From NCBI RefSeq assembly GCF_017068395.1, contig NZ_CP070619.1:6758001-6822000 (forward strand): DNA of 64,000 nt, read 5' to 3'. The notes under the pieces were generated by a model. The model searched no databases, was not told where the DNA came from, and saw nothing but the letters and a program-made list of their open reading frames with translations. Positions 37,614 through 49,551 of the stretch are shown here, one piece after another. Position 1 is the stretch's first letter, and each line of letters begins with the position of its first letter. A program made the position numbers and the translations under genes. The stretch comes from Rhodococcus pseudokoreensis (GTDB lineage Bacteria; Actinomycetota; Actinomycetes; Mycobacteriales; Mycobacteriaceae).

Positions 37614-38545
37614 GCGCGGACTCCGTTCGCGAGCTGTGCTCGGGTGGTGACGAGGGAATGTTCGAGGGTGGCGAGCCGGCGCCGGCCGTCCATGAAGTTC
37701 GGGCCCATGACGGCGAGGTCCTCGGCGGTCGCGTCCAGCCGGATCACCCGCGTTCCGGCCGTCTCCAGCCTCGCGACTTCGGCGTCCAGGCCCGCGCTCA
37801 TCCAGTTCCGCAGCATCCGGCGTTCGACACGCGCGGCCCCGCGGCCGGCGATGCGGCCGGTCGACGCCATCGGCGCCAGCACGATCACCTCGTCGAGTTC
37901 GAGGGGCAGCACGAGGTCGGCGGATGCCGTGGACGCCGCCCCGCCGTCGACGAACCGGCGGCCGCCGATGGGGACCGGGGGATACCAGCCGGGAATCGCC
38001 CACGACGCCCGCAGCGCTTCGGACAGGGTCGCGGCCGGTGCGCCGGGTGAGCCGAGTGCGACACGTGCACCCGTGTCGTAGTCCATGCTCACCAGCCACG
38101 TCGCCGGGTGGCGAACCCAGCCGGACTCGCACGTGAACCGCTGCGCCAGCCGGTCGAGCCAGGCCGCGTCACCGCGGCCGCGGGGCAGCAGTCCGCTGGC
38201 GGCGGTGACGGGCGGAAGCCCGCGGCGCAGCAGTCCGGGCGAACCGAGGCCCAATCCGGGGAGCGGCGGGAATCGTCCCGGTGCGGCGGCGAGATGTCCG
38301 TCGAGCGCGGGATGGGTGGCCCCACCGAGTTGCATCGCGAGCAATTCGTCGACGCCGGCCCCGCCGCCCAGCATGGTGACGAGTTCGGCGCCTGCGGACG
38401 TGCCCACGAGCACGTCGGCGTCGCGCGGGTCCCATCCCAGGGCGTCGCTCACGGCGACCAGGGCCGCCACCGTCCAGGCTGCGCCGAGCGTGCCGCCGCA
38501 ACCGATCACCAGCCCGCGGCTGAGTTGTGTGTCACTCGAAGTCAT
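37610..38545 (-). CDS. Patatin-like phospholipase/esterase
   Basis: A 311-residue patatin-type serine hydrolase. CGGTLGAAW gives the oxyanion loop, GTSAG the nucleophile and FVDGG the catalytic Asp. It is the first gene of a two-gene operon with the Baeyer-Villiger-type monooxygenase and could hydrolyse the ester that enzyme makes; that is inference. ATG 38545 lies seven bases after a TAGCTT box, so the transcript may be leaderless. Divergent from a TetR gene, with a palindrome between them. Confidence 0.87.
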   Translation of the reverse strand: MTSSDTQLSRGLVIGCGGTLGAAWTVAALVAVSDALGWDPRDADVLVGTSAGAELVTMLGGGAGVDELLAMQLGGATHPALDGHLAAAPGRFPPLPGLGLGSPGLLRRGLPPVTAASGLLPRGRGDAAWLDRLAQRFTCESGWVRHPATWLVSMDYDTGARVALGSPGAPAATLSEALRASWAIPGWYPPVPIGGRRFVDGGAASTASADLVLPLELDEVIVLAPMASTGRIAGRGAARVERRMLRNWMSAGLDAEVARLETAGTRVIRLDATAEDLAVMGPNFMDGRRRLATLEHSLVTTRAQLANGVRA

Positions 38546-38552
38546 ACCTAGC

Positions 38553-38558
38553 AAGCTA
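38553..38558 (-). promoter_or_regulatory. Predicted -10 box of the patatin/monooxygenase operon
   Basis: TAGCTT on the minus strand, seven bases before ATG 38545. Confidence 0.4.
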
Positions 38559-38566
38559 TCAGAAAC

Positions 38567-38585
38567 CAGATACCGGCGGTATATG
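38567..38585 (+). promoter_or_regulatory. Candidate TetR operator
   Basis: CAGATACCGGCGGTATATG is a 19-base palindrome with 8 of 9 arm pairs matched and a perfect ATACCG/CGGTAT core. It sits where both divergent promoters would place their -35 boxes. Confidence 0.6.
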
Positions 38586-38590
38586 AAAAG

Positions 38591-38596
38591 TAGAAT
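38591..38596 (+). promoter_or_regulatory. Predicted -10 box of the TetR gene
   Basis: TAGAAT in an AT-rich patch, about 33 bases before ATG 38629. This leaves room for a leader with the GGAGAAAGG ribosome site. Confidence 0.45.
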
Positions 38597-38628
38597 ATTC
38601 TCGCAGGGGCTTCGGAGAAAGGGTGAGC

Positions 38629-39234
38629 ATGGCGCGATTGACCAGGTCGGAGAGTCAGGCGCGGACGCGGGCGCATCTCGTCGCGACCGCGCGCGACCTC
38701 TTCCTCGCCGACGGGTACGCGGCCACCTCACTCGAGAAAGTCGCCGACGAGGCCGGCTACTCCAAGGGTGCGGTGTACTCCAACTTCAAGAACAAGAAGG
38801 AACTGTGCCTCGAGGTGCTCGGGCTCATCCACGCCACCAAGGGGCAGGAGATCGCGGCGGCACTCGGCGGCGGCGAGACGATGGAGGAGCGACTCGACGC
38901 GTTCCAGGCCTGGGCGGAGAAGACACTCGGCGACGTCGGCTGGACCATGCTCGAATTCGAGCTCATCGTGCTGTCCCGTCACGATCCCGAACTGCGCGAC
39001 GCCCTCACCGCCACCCTCGGTACCGCGCGGGAAATCACGGTGACGCTGCTGAAGTCGTTCACCGACTCACTGGGGGTCGCCCTGCCCGTCCCCGTGCAGG
39101 ACGCGGCCAGCAGTATCCTCAGTCTCGGTGTCGGACTGGGCATTCAGCGCGCCATCGATCCCACCATCTCGGCCAGTGTGGTCACCGACAACCTCCGGGT
39201 GCTGCTGGCCGTGTCGCAGCCGAGTGAACTCTAG
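38629..39234 (+). CDS. TetR-family transcriptional regulator
   Basis: A 201-residue TetR protein. The HTH is LVATARDLFLADGYAATSLEKVADEAGYSKGAVYSNFKNKKELCLEVL (about residues 16-63), the standard form with YSNF. The rest is a helical ligand-binding domain. ATG 38629 is preferred over GTG 38623 because GGAGAAAGG lies at the right distance. It faces the patatin/monooxygenase operon and probably represses both it and itself through the palindrome at 38567-38585. Confidence 0.88.
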   Translation: MARLTRSESQARTRAHLVATARDLFLADGYAATSLEKVADEAGYSKGAVYSNFKNKKELCLEVLGLIHATKGQEIAAALGGGETMEERLDAFQAWAEKTLGDVGWTMLEFELIVLSRHDPELRDALTATLGTAREITVTLLKSFTDSLGVALPVPVQDAASSILSLGVGLGIQRAIDPTISASVVTDNLRVLLAVSQPSEL

Positions 39235-39239
39235 ATCCG

Positions 39240-40262
39240 TCAGAGCCAGTCGCGCCGGCGGAACAGGACGTAGAGCAGGCTCGCGGACGTCACGATCACG
39301 ACGGTGCTGACGATCGTCCCCGACACCTGCCCGACCCCGGGGAACAGGACGTTCTGACCGAACCACCCCGTCACCGCGGTGGGGACCGCGATGATGGCCG
39401 CCCACCCGGTGAGCTTCTTCATCACGGTGTTGAGCCGGGCGTCCTGCAGCGACAGATTCGTCTCGAACACGGTCACCACCATGTCGCGCAACGACTCCGT
39501 CCACTCGGCGGCGCGCGTCACGTGGTCGTAGAGGTCGGTGTACAAGCTGTCGAGAACCGGCGACCGATCGCGCTCGGATTCGGCGCGCCCGCGGATGACG
39601 GCTCCCACGACCTCCCGCATCGGCAGCACGACGCGACGCAGTTGCACCAGTTCCTTCCGCAACCGGTACGTGCGCTGCTGAATCTCCTTGGTCCGCGCGG
39701 ACTCGTCGAACAGTCCCTCCTCGAGCGCCTCGATCGCGTCGTCGATGGTCTCGATCGTCTCGAACTGGCCGTCCACGATGGCGTCGAGCAGGCCGTGCAG
39801 GAGTGCGAGCGCGCCCGAACCCGGGGTGAGCAGCGCGGGGTCTTCCTCCCACCGCTCCACCACCTGCGACATGTCGAACCGGTCGTCCCGCCGCACCGTG
39901 ATGATCCCGTTCGACAGCACGAACGCCGACACCCGGCTGAGCCGAAGCCGCGAGTCGAGGACGCCGAGCGTGACGGCATCCTCGGCGTCGAACCAGGTGG
40001 CGTACGCGGTCACGAACGCGTGGCCCGCGTAACGCGTCGCCTTCGGTCGCTCACCGCGGGCGACGGCATCCTCGATGGCGTTCGGATCGAGCGACAATTC
40101 GTTCGCCAACTCGGTCAGGCACTCGTGGTCGGGATCGCACAGGTCGACCCACACGAGCGCGTTCTCGTCCCGCACCTTCTCGGACACGTCGGCGAGCGGA
40201 AAATCCTTGCCCACGCACTCGCCGCCACGCCACACACGGGTTCGCACCAGGTTGAGGGTCAC
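39240..40262 (-). CDS. corA: CorA-like divalent cation transporter with GQN in place of GMN
   Basis: A 340-residue CorA-superfamily protein: a large cytosolic alpha/beta domain, a long stalk helix (QQRTYRLRKELVQLRRVVLPMREVV...), then two membrane spans near the C-terminus and a basic tail RRRDWL. The selectivity loop between the spans reads FGQN (301-304) where classical CorA has YGMN, so Met is replaced by Gln. Mg2+ channels need the GMN motif; variants occur in the family and may carry other ions. It starts at GTG 40262 and follows the 3-hydroxybenzoate gene on the same strand, but is probably unrelated to it. Confidence 0.85.
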   Translation of the reverse strand: MTLNLVRTRVWRGGECVGKDFPLADVSEKVRDENALVWVDLCDPDHECLTELANELSLDPNAIEDAVARGERPKATRYAGHAFVTAYATWFDAEDAVTLGVLDSRLRLSRVSAFVLSNGIITVRRDDRFDMSQVVERWEEDPALLTPGSGALALLHGLLDAIVDGQFETIETIDDAIEALEEGLFDESARTKEIQQRTYRLRKELVQLRRVVLPMREVVGAVIRGRAESERDRSPVLDSLYTDLYDHVTRAAEWTESLRDMVVTVFETNLSLQDARLNTVMKKLTGWAAIIAVPTAVTGWFGQNVLFPGVGQVSGTIVSTVVIVTSASLLYVLFRRRDWL

Positions 40263-40299
40263 TCGCCCAGTCTGCCGAACCTTCCCGCCGGGGAGGCGG

Positions 40300-43643
<3,344 letters not shown>

Positions 43644-43647
43644 TCAC

Positions 43648-43670
43648 GAATTCTGCACACAAGAATTCTG
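43648..43670 (+). promoter_or_regulatory. Candidate IclR operator 2 (gentisate operon)
   Basis: Inverted repeat GAATTCT-N7-AGAATTC, containing TTCTGCACACAAGAA (43651-43665), which resembles operator 1. It lies just upstream of the expected -35 box, an activator position. Confidence 0.55.
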
Positions 43671-43694
43671 TATCGACGGGGCGGCCTGAACTCC

Positions 43695-43700
43695 TAGCGT
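43695..43700 (+). promoter_or_regulatory. Predicted -10 box of the gentisate operon (leaderless)
   Basis: TAGCGT seven bases before ATG 43708. No ribosome site precedes the start. Confidence 0.5.
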
Positions 43701-43707
43701 CGATGCC

Positions 43708-44784
43708 ATGACCGCCACCGAACCGCACGTCGACGACCCCGCGCTGAAGCGGCTGTACACCGATTTCGAGGCCGAGCACCTGAATCCGTTGTGGACTCAG
43801 CTCGGCGATCTGATGCCGATGACGCCGACGTCGCGAGCGGTGCCGTTCGTGTGGAAGTGGTCGACGCTGTACCCGCTGGCGCAGCGGGCCGGGGACCTGG
43901 TCCCGGTCGGTCGCGGCGGGGAGCGGCGGGCGATCGCGCTGGCGAACCCGGGCCTGGGGGGTGTGCCGTATGTGACGCCGACGCTGTGGGCGGCGATCCA
44001 GTATCTGGGTCCGAAGGAGGTGGCGCCGGAGCACCGGCACGCGCAGAACGCGTTCCGGTTCGTCGTCGAGGGCGAGGGGGTGTGGACGGTCGTCAACGGC
44101 GATCCGGTCGCGATGCGTCGCGGCGATTTCCTGCTGACCCCGGGCTGGCATTTCCACGGCCACCACAACGAGACCGATCAGCCGATGGCGTGGATCGACG
44201 GCCTCGACATTCCGTTCGTGCACTACACCGACACCGGGTTCTTCGAGTTCGGGTCGGAGAACGTCACCGACGATTCCACGCCGGATGTGTCCCGGTCGGA
44301 GCGGTTGTGGGCGCATCCGGGGCTGCGGCCGCTGGTGGGTTTGGACGCGAAGACGTCCTCGCCGATCGCGGCGTACCGGTGGGAGCACACCGACGCGGCG
44401 CTGCGCGAGCAGTTGGCGCTCGAGGACGAGGGGTACGCGGCGACCACCGAACCCGGTCATGCCGCGGTCCGCTACACCAACCCGACCACCGGTGGGGACG
44501 TGATGCCCACGATCCGCGCCGAGTTCCACCGGCTGCGGGCCGGCGCCCACACCCGCCCGCGCCGGGATGTCGGCTCGACCGTCTATCAGGTGTTCGAGGG
44601 TTCGGGCCGGTTCGTCCTCGGCGGTCAGACCCGCACCGTCGGCAAGGGCGACATGATCGTGGTCCCGTCCTGGACGGAGTGGTCGATCGAGGCCGACACC
44701 GAGTTCGACCTGTTCGCGTTCTCCGACGCCCCGATCGTCGAGCGCCTGCATTTTCACCGCACATACATTTCCGAAGGAGCCTGA
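43708..44784 (+). CDS. Gentisate 1,2-dioxygenase
   Basis: A 358-residue bicupin dioxygenase that opens the gentisate ring to maleylpyruvate with Fe2+ and O2. The N-terminal cupin has the metal residues H109 and H111 in PEHRHAQNAFRF and H148/H150 in GWHFHGHHN; the C-terminal cupin (HTRPRRDVGSTVYQVFEGSGRFVLGG) has lost the metal His set, as usual in this family. First gene of the operon with fumarylpyruvate hydrolase and maleylpyruvate isomerase, 64 bases after iclR. A TAGCGT box seven bases before the ATG suggests leaderless transcription. Confidence 0.94.
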   Translation: MTATEPHVDDPALKRLYTDFEAEHLNPLWTQLGDLMPMTPTSRAVPFVWKWSTLYPLAQRAGDLVPVGRGGERRAIALANPGLGGVPYVTPTLWAAIQYLGPKEVAPEHRHAQNAFRFVVEGEGVWTVVNGDPVAMRRGDFLLTPGWHFHGHHNETDQPMAWIDGLDIPFVHYTDTGFFEFGSENVTDDSTPDVSRSERLWAHPGLRPLVGLDAKTSSPIAAYRWEHTDAALREQLALEDEGYAATTEPGHAAVRYTNPTTGGDVMPTIRAEFHRLRAGAHTRPRRDVGSTVYQVFEGSGRFVLGGQTRTVGKGDMIVVPSWTEWSIEADTEFDLFAFSDAPIVERLHFHRTYISEGA

Positions 44785-44790
44785 AATCTC

Positions 44791-45618
44791 ATGAAGCTTG
44801 CCACCCTGCGCCGCGCCGGCGGTACCGTCGCCGTCCGTGTCGATTCCGACACCACCGCCACCGTCATCGACGGCTACCGCGACCTGTCGGCGCTGCTCGC
44901 CGACCCGGACTGGAAGTCGATCGCGGAGAACGCGTCCGGTGACACCGTGAATCTCGACGGCGCGGATTATGCGCCGGTGGTCCCGAACCCGGGGAAGATC
45001 ATCTGCGTCGGGTTGAACTACGCCAACCACATCAAGGAGATGGGCCGGGACCTGCCCGAGTTCCCGACGCTGTTCGCGAAGTTCCGGGAGGCACTGACCG
45101 GACCGTACGACGACGTGATCGTTCCCGCCTACGCCGCCGCCCAGCTGGACTGGGAGGGGGAGTTGGCGTTCGTCGTCGGCAAACAGGCGTATCAGGTCCC
45201 GGAGGCCGAGGCGGAGTCCTACATCGCCGGGTACTCCGTGATGAACGACTACACGATGCGCGACTACCAGTACCGCACGCTGCAGTGGGATCAGGGCAAG
45301 ACGTTCGAGAAGACCAGCGGCTTCGGGCCGTTCCTGACGACCACCGACTCCTACACGTTCGGCGGCGCCCTCGTCACCACGCTCGACGGGCAGGTCGTGC
45401 AGACCACCACCACCGACGATCTGGTGTTCACCCCGGCGAAGCTGGTGGAGTACATCTCGCACATCGTGACGCTGCAGCCCGGTGACGTGGTCATCACCGG
45501 CACCCCGGGCGGTGTCGGGCACGCCCGCAAGCCCGGTCTCTACATCCAGGACGGGCAGACCGTCGAGGTCACCATCGACGGCCTCGGTTCGGTGCGTAAC
45601 ACGACGATCGTCAAGTAG
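44791..45618 (+). CDS. Fumarylpyruvate hydrolase (FAH family)
   Basis: A 275-residue fumarylacetoacetate-hydrolase-fold enzyme. ICVGLNYANHIKEMGR opens the catalytic domain; metal ligands are E122 and E124 (DWEGELAFVVG) and D153 (NDYTMRDYQ). LQPGDVVITGTPGGVGHARKP closes the domain. It cleaves fumarylpyruvate to fumarate and pyruvate, the last step of the gentisate route. It lies six bases after the dioxygenase gene, and its TAG stop shares a base with the next GTG start. Confidence 0.92.
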   Translation: MKLATLRRAGGTVAVRVDSDTTATVIDGYRDLSALLADPDWKSIAENASGDTVNLDGADYAPVVPNPGKIICVGLNYANHIKEMGRDLPEFPTLFAKFREALTGPYDDVIVPAYAAAQLDWEGELAFVVGKQAYQVPEAEAESYIAGYSVMNDYTMRDYQYRTLQWDQGKTFEKTSGFGPFLTTTDSYTFGGALVTTLDGQVVQTTTTDDLVFTPAKLVEYISHIVTLQPGDVVITGTPGGVGHARKPGLYIQDGQTVEVTIDGLGSVRNTTIVK

Positions 45619-46343
45619 TGGCCGTGAGTTTCCACGATCTCGACCTGAACGAGCGGTTGCTGATCGCCCGCCGCGGCACGGCGTATTTCGCGCAGCGCCT
45701 GGCGGAGTTGACCGACGACGACATGAATGGCGACACCCTGTTGGCGGGGTGGTCGCGGCGGCATCTGCTCGCGCACGTCGGGTACAACGCGGCGGCGCTG
45801 TGCCGGTTGCTGGACTGGGCGGCGACCGGGGTGGAGACCCCGATGTACGAGTCGCCGGAGCAGCGGGGCCGGGAGATCGACGAGGGGGCCACCCTGTCGG
45901 CGGCGGCGCTGCGGAACCTGTTCGACCACACCGTCGCCCGCCTCGACGAGAAGTGGCGGAACCTGCCGGACGCGGCGTGGGAGGCGCAGGTGCGCACGGC
46001 GCAGGGTCGTCTGGTGCCGGTGTCGGAGACGGCGTGGATGCGGACCCGGGAGGTGTGGATCCATGCTGTGGACCTGGGGAACGGGGGCCGGTTCGGCGAC
46101 TTCCCGGCCGTGGTGCTGGGTTCGCTGCTCACCGACATCACCGGCATGTGGCAGCGCAAGGACCTCGGCGGCGGACTGGTGATCACCGTCGACGGCTGCG
46201 AGCCCATTGCGGTGCAACCGGATTCGGCCCCCGCCGAGAAGGTGTCCGGACCCCTGCCCGCGGTGGTGCGGTGGGCCGCCGGCCGCGGCGCCGTCGGACT
46301 CGCCGCAGGCGGTGAGACCCCCGAGCCTCCGCGCTGGCTGTGA
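45618..46343 (+). CDS. Maleylpyruvate isomerase, mycothiol-dependent
   Basis: A 241-residue enzyme of the DinB/MDMPI fold. The zinc ligands H53 (LLAHVGYN), E145 and H149 (REVWIHAVDLG) match His52, Glu144 and His148 of the Corynebacterium glutamicum isomerase with an offset of one. It converts maleylpyruvate to fumarylpyruvate using mycothiol rather than glutathione. GTG 45618 overlaps the preceding stop by one base, so it is coupled to the hydrolase gene. Confidence 0.92.
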   Translation: MAVSFHDLDLNERLLIARRGTAYFAQRLAELTDDDMNGDTLLAGWSRRHLLAHVGYNAAALCRLLDWAATGVETPMYESPEQRGREIDEGATLSAAALRNLFDHTVARLDEKWRNLPDAAWEAQVRTAQGRLVPVSETAWMRTREVWIHAVDLGNGGRFGDFPAVVLGSLLTDITGMWQRKDLGGGLVITVDGCEPIAVQPDSAPAEKVSGPLPAVVRWAAGRGAVGLAAGGETPEPPRWL

Positions 46344-46355
46344 GCGAGCGCCGGG

Positions 46356-46982
46356 CTAATACGACGCCCGGCCACCGCTGGCGTCGTAGACGGCGCCGGT
46401 CGAGAAACTGAGCGCCTCGGACGACAGCCACGCGACCAGTTCGGCGATCTCCTCGGGCCGTCCCATCCGGGCCATCGGGGTGAGGCTCTGCGAGCGCGCG
46501 AGGATCGCCGGGTCGGTGCCGGCATTCATCGGGCTCTCCACCGCCGCCGGGGCGACCACATTGGCGAGGACGCCGGTCGTCGCGACCTCCTTGCCGAGCG
46601 ATTTCGTCAACGCGATCACGGCCGCCTTGGACGCCGAGTAGGCGCTCTGCCCGGGATTACCATCCTTGGCCGCGATGCTCGCCAAGTTCACGACCCGTCC
46701 CCAGCCGGCATTGGTCATGGCGGGCACGAAGGCGCGGCACACGAGGAACGTCCCCTCGACGTTGATGCGGAACGTGCGGCGCCAGTCCTCGAGTTCGACG
46801 TCCACCAGCGGCGCGGACGGTCCCACGACACCGGCGCTGTTGACGAGGATGTCGACGCGGCCGAGGCGGGCGGCGAGGTTCTCGACAGCGTCGGCATCGG
46901 CGAGGCGTTTCGCGCACGCCGCACCGATTCCGCTCGCGCCGCCGGTGACGAGCGCGGTCGCGCCCTCGGGATACGTGACCAT
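46356..46982 (-). CDS. Short-chain dehydrogenase with an apparent internal deletion
   Basis: 208 residues, against about 245 for its family. The cofactor loop TGGASGIG, the catalytic YSASK with its Ser, and the C-terminal SFSTGAVYDASGG are intact. But the sequence jumps from CAKRLA straight to DADAVENLAARLGRVDILVNSAG, so about 35-40 residues holding strands 2 and 3 and the residue that selects NAD or NADP are missing. The frame is kept. It may bind cofactor poorly or be inactive. ATG 46982 has GAGGAG upstream. Divergent from the LysR gene. Confidence 0.75.
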   Translation of the reverse strand: MVTYPEGATALVTGGASGIGAACAKRLADADAVENLAARLGRVDILVNSAGVVGPSAPLVDVELEDWRRTFRINVEGTFLVCRAFVPAMTNAGWGRVVNLASIAAKDGNPGQSAYSASKAAVIALTKSLGKEVATTGVLANVVAPAAVESPMNAGTDPAILARSQSLTPMARMGRPEEIAELVAWLSSEALSFSTGAVYDASGGRASY

Positions 46983-47026
46983 GGTGGTTTCTCCTCGCGA
47001 CTGTGTGCGCATTAGTCTTGTTCTAT

Positions 47027-47055
47027 GTGCGAAATCGAAATGATCTATTTCGCAC
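47027..47055 (+). promoter_or_regulatory. Candidate LysR operator (T-N11-A)
   Basis: Perfect 9-base arms GTGCGAAAT and ATTTCGCAC, 11 bases apart, giving the T-N11-A core of LysR boxes. It is midway between the divergent SDR and LysR genes. Confidence 0.6.
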
Positions 47056-47116
47056 TGTGTACGAATTGGAATATATGGGCTGAGCCACACTCGTCAAACT
47101 CGCCGAAGGGAATCCG

Positions 47117-48010
47117 ATGGAGATCCGCTGGCTGCAAGCGTTCGTCGCCGTCGCCGAAGAACTGCATTTCGGCAGGGCCGCCGCGCGTCTCCAGATGGCG
47201 CAGTCGCCGCTGAGCCAGACGGTGCGCAAACTCGAGAAGGACATCGGCGTGCCGCTGTTCGAGCGGAGCACCCGCAGCGTCGCGCTCACGTCGGCGGGCC
47301 ACACGTTCCTGCCGCACGCGTATCGCATTCTCGAGAGCGTCGACATTGCGCGGCAGGCCACCCGCGCGTCGGCCGGGGGTGTGTACGGCCGCATCAAGAT
47401 CGGCTTCACGGGCGTGCTCAACCACCTGTCGCTGCCGCCGCTCACTCGCGCGCTCCGGCAGCGCTATCCCGACATCGAACTCACTCTCGTCGGGCGGATC
47501 ATGACCCGCGACGCCATCACCCAACTGGACAGTGGCGCACTCGATCTCGCGTTCGTCGGGCTTCCGGTCGAGACGGCCTCGGTGTCGACGCGGCTGATCC
47601 GCCGGGAGCCGTTCGGCGCCGTGCTGCCCGCGGATCACCCGCTCGCGTCGGAACCGCAGATCGACCTGCGCGACCTCGCCGACGACGGGTTCGTGACGAC
47701 GCCGCTGTCGGCCGGTTCGGCGTTGCAGGAGGTGGCGATGCGGGCCTGCGTCGATGCGGGGTTCCGTCCCCGTGTCGTCCAGGAGATCACCGACCCGTAC
47801 ATGATCCTGATGCTGGTGGCGACGGGTGTCGGCGTGGCGCTCATGACCTCGGGCATCGCCGCGATCACGCCTCCGGGGACGGTGTTCGTTCCCCTCACCG
47901 GCGAGCCCATCTACATGAACCACGGCCTCGCCTGGTCGCCCCGCCGCGTGTCCGATGCGCTGCGGGTGGCGCTCGCGGTGTCGGAGGAGATCCTCCCGAC
48001 TCCCGATTAG
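47117..48010 (+). CDS. LysR-family transcriptional regulator
   Basis: A 297-residue LysR protein. The N-terminal HTH is WLQAFVAVAEELHFGRAAARLQMAQSPLSQTVRKLEKDIG, followed by a periplasmic-binding-protein-like effector domain (GRIKIGFTGVLNHLSLPPLTRALRQRYPDIEL). ATG 47117 has GAAGGGA upstream. It faces the SDR gene across a good LysR box. The MHS permease operon begins 152 bases downstream and is another possible target, since the genes between 48 and 57 kb have no other nearby upstream regulator. Confidence 0.9.
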   Translation: MEIRWLQAFVAVAEELHFGRAAARLQMAQSPLSQTVRKLEKDIGVPLFERSTRSVALTSAGHTFLPHAYRILESVDIARQATRASAGGVYGRIKIGFTGVLNHLSLPPLTRALRQRYPDIELTLVGRIMTRDAITQLDSGALDLAFVGLPVETASVSTRLIRREPFGAVLPADHPLASEPQIDLRDLADDGFVTTPLSAGSALQEVAMRACVDAGFRPRVVQEITDPYMILMLVATGVGVALMTSGIAAITPPGTVFVPLTGEPIYMNHGLAWSPRRVSDALRVALAVSEEILPTPD

Positions 48011-48099
48011 GACATTTTCGATCTATATCTAAGACTTTTTTTGCGCTGGACTGCGCATAGTCCGCCATGACACGCTCGTCACGGTCCGGAACTTCGTGT

Positions 48100-48114
48100 G
48101 AGGTGAGTCACCTC
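48100..48114 (+). promoter_or_regulatory. Perfect palindrome upstream of the MHS permease operon
   Basis: GAGGTGA-G-TCACCTC, 48 bases before ATG 48163. Possible operator or mRNA hairpin; no regulator is assigned. Confidence 0.4.
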
Positions 48115-48162
48115 CGAAGAACGCCTCGCGGCGACACCGGATCCTGGGACGAAAGGAACACC

Positions 48163-49527
48163 ATGGCAAGCACGTCTACGCGCGACACCGGGGCACAACC
48201 GAACGAGAACGCCCGCCGGGCCGCCGTCTCGGGTTTCCTCGGCAGCACGCTCGAGTACTACGACTTCTTCATCTACGGGTCCGCGGCGGCGCTCGTCTTC
48301 CCGAAGATCTTCTTCCCGGGCGGAGGGGCGACGGCGACGCTGCTGTCGATCGGCACGCTCGGCGTCGCGTACATCGCGCGTCCGCTCGGCGCGGTGGTGT
48401 GGGGGCACCTCGGCGATCGATACGGCCGCAAGAATTCCCTGCTGGCCTGCCTGCTCCTCATGGGCATCGCGACGGTCGTCGTCGGCTGCCTTCCCACGTA
48501 CGAGCAGATCGGGATGGCCGCGCCCATCATCCTGGTGCTCCTGCGGTTGCTGCAGGGCCTGTCCGCCGGCGGCGAATCGCCGGGATCCTCCGCGTTGACC
48601 CTCGAACACGCACCGGACGATCGCCGCGCGTTCTTCACGTCGTTCACCATGAGCGGCATCATGTTCGGCATCGTCATCTCGAGTCTGGTGTTCATCCCCG
48701 TGGCCGCCCTGCCCGACGACGCGCTCTACTCGTGGGGCTGGCGGGTGCCGTTCCTGCTCAGCATCTTCGTGACGGGTGTCGCGGTCTGGCTGCGCCGCAA
48801 GCTCGACGAGCCGGAAGTCTTCGAGGAGTTGAAGGAACACGACGACACGGCGGGCATCCCCGTCGTCGAGATGTTCCGCTCGCACTGGCGCACCGTGATC
48901 CGCATCAGCCTCAGCGCGACGTTCGCGATGATCAACACGATCGTCAACGTTTTCGCGCTGGCGTACGCCGTGCAGGTCGCCGGGCTCGAACGCTCCACCA
49001 TGCTGTGGGCCATCGCCACCGCCAATTTCGTTGCGGTGCTCACCCAGCCGCTGTTCGGCATCCTCGCCGACCGGATCGGCCGCAAGCCGGTGTTCGTGAC
49101 GGGCGCCGTCGGTGCCGCAGGCATGGTGTTCGTGTTCTTCCACGCCATCGGAACCGGCAGTGCGCCCATGGTGTTCGCGGCCGGGATCGTCCTGATCGGC
49201 CTGTTCTACGCGATGCCCAACGGCGTGTACCCCGCGTACTTCCCCGAGCAGTTCCCCGCCAAGGTCCGGTACACCGGAATGGCCGTGAGCCTCATGCTGG
49301 GACTGCTCGTCGCCGGTTTCACCCCGGCCATCGCGCAGTGGCTGTCGGCGGGTGACACCGCGAACTGGACCCCGGTCGCCTGGATGTGCCTGGGCTTCGC
49401 CCTGCTGTCCTCGGCCGCCGCGCTCACCGGTCCCGAGACCTATCGCACCCCCACCGAGCAGTTGGGCGAATCCGCCGCGACGACGGCCGGCACGCGGGAG
49501 CAGGCGCTCGTCCGCAACGACGCCTGA
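48163..49527 (+). CDS. MHS-family MFS transporter
   Basis: A 454-residue twelve-span permease of the metabolite:H+ symporter group (ShiA/KgtP/ProP type). The signatures are [21 protein letters not shown] in span 1, [13 protein letters not shown] in the 2-3 loop and [18 protein letters not shown] carriers import organic acids or betaines, including shikimate. It is followed 24 bases later by a shikimate-dehydrogenase-like gene, which fits import of a hydroaromatic acid. ATG 48163 has GAAAGGAA upstream; the open frame extends further 5' but lacks a better start. Confidence 0.88.
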   Translation: MASTSTRDTGAQPNENARRAAVSGFLGSTLEYYDFFIYGSAAALVFPKIFFPGGGATATLLSIGTLGVAYIARPLGAVVWGHLGDRYGRKNSLLACLLLMGIATVVVGCLPTYEQIGMAAPIILVLLRLLQGLSAGGESPGSSALTLEHAPDDRRAFFTSFTMSGIMFGIVISSLVFIPVAALPDDALYSWGWRVPFLLSIFVTGVAVWLRRKLDEPEVFEELKEHDDTAGIPVVEMFRSHWRTVIRISLSATFAMINTIVNVFALAYAVQVAGLERSTMLWAIATANFVAVLTQPLFGILADRIGRKPVFVTGAVGAAGMVFVFFHAIGTGSAPMVFAAGIVLIGLFYAMPNGVYPAYFPEQFPAKVRYTGMAVSLMLGLLVAGFTPAIAQWLSAGDTANWTPVAWMCLGFALLSSAAALTGPETYRTPTEQLGESAATTAGTREQALVRNDA

Positions 49528-49551
49528 CCGACACCTCTGCAGGAGATCTTC

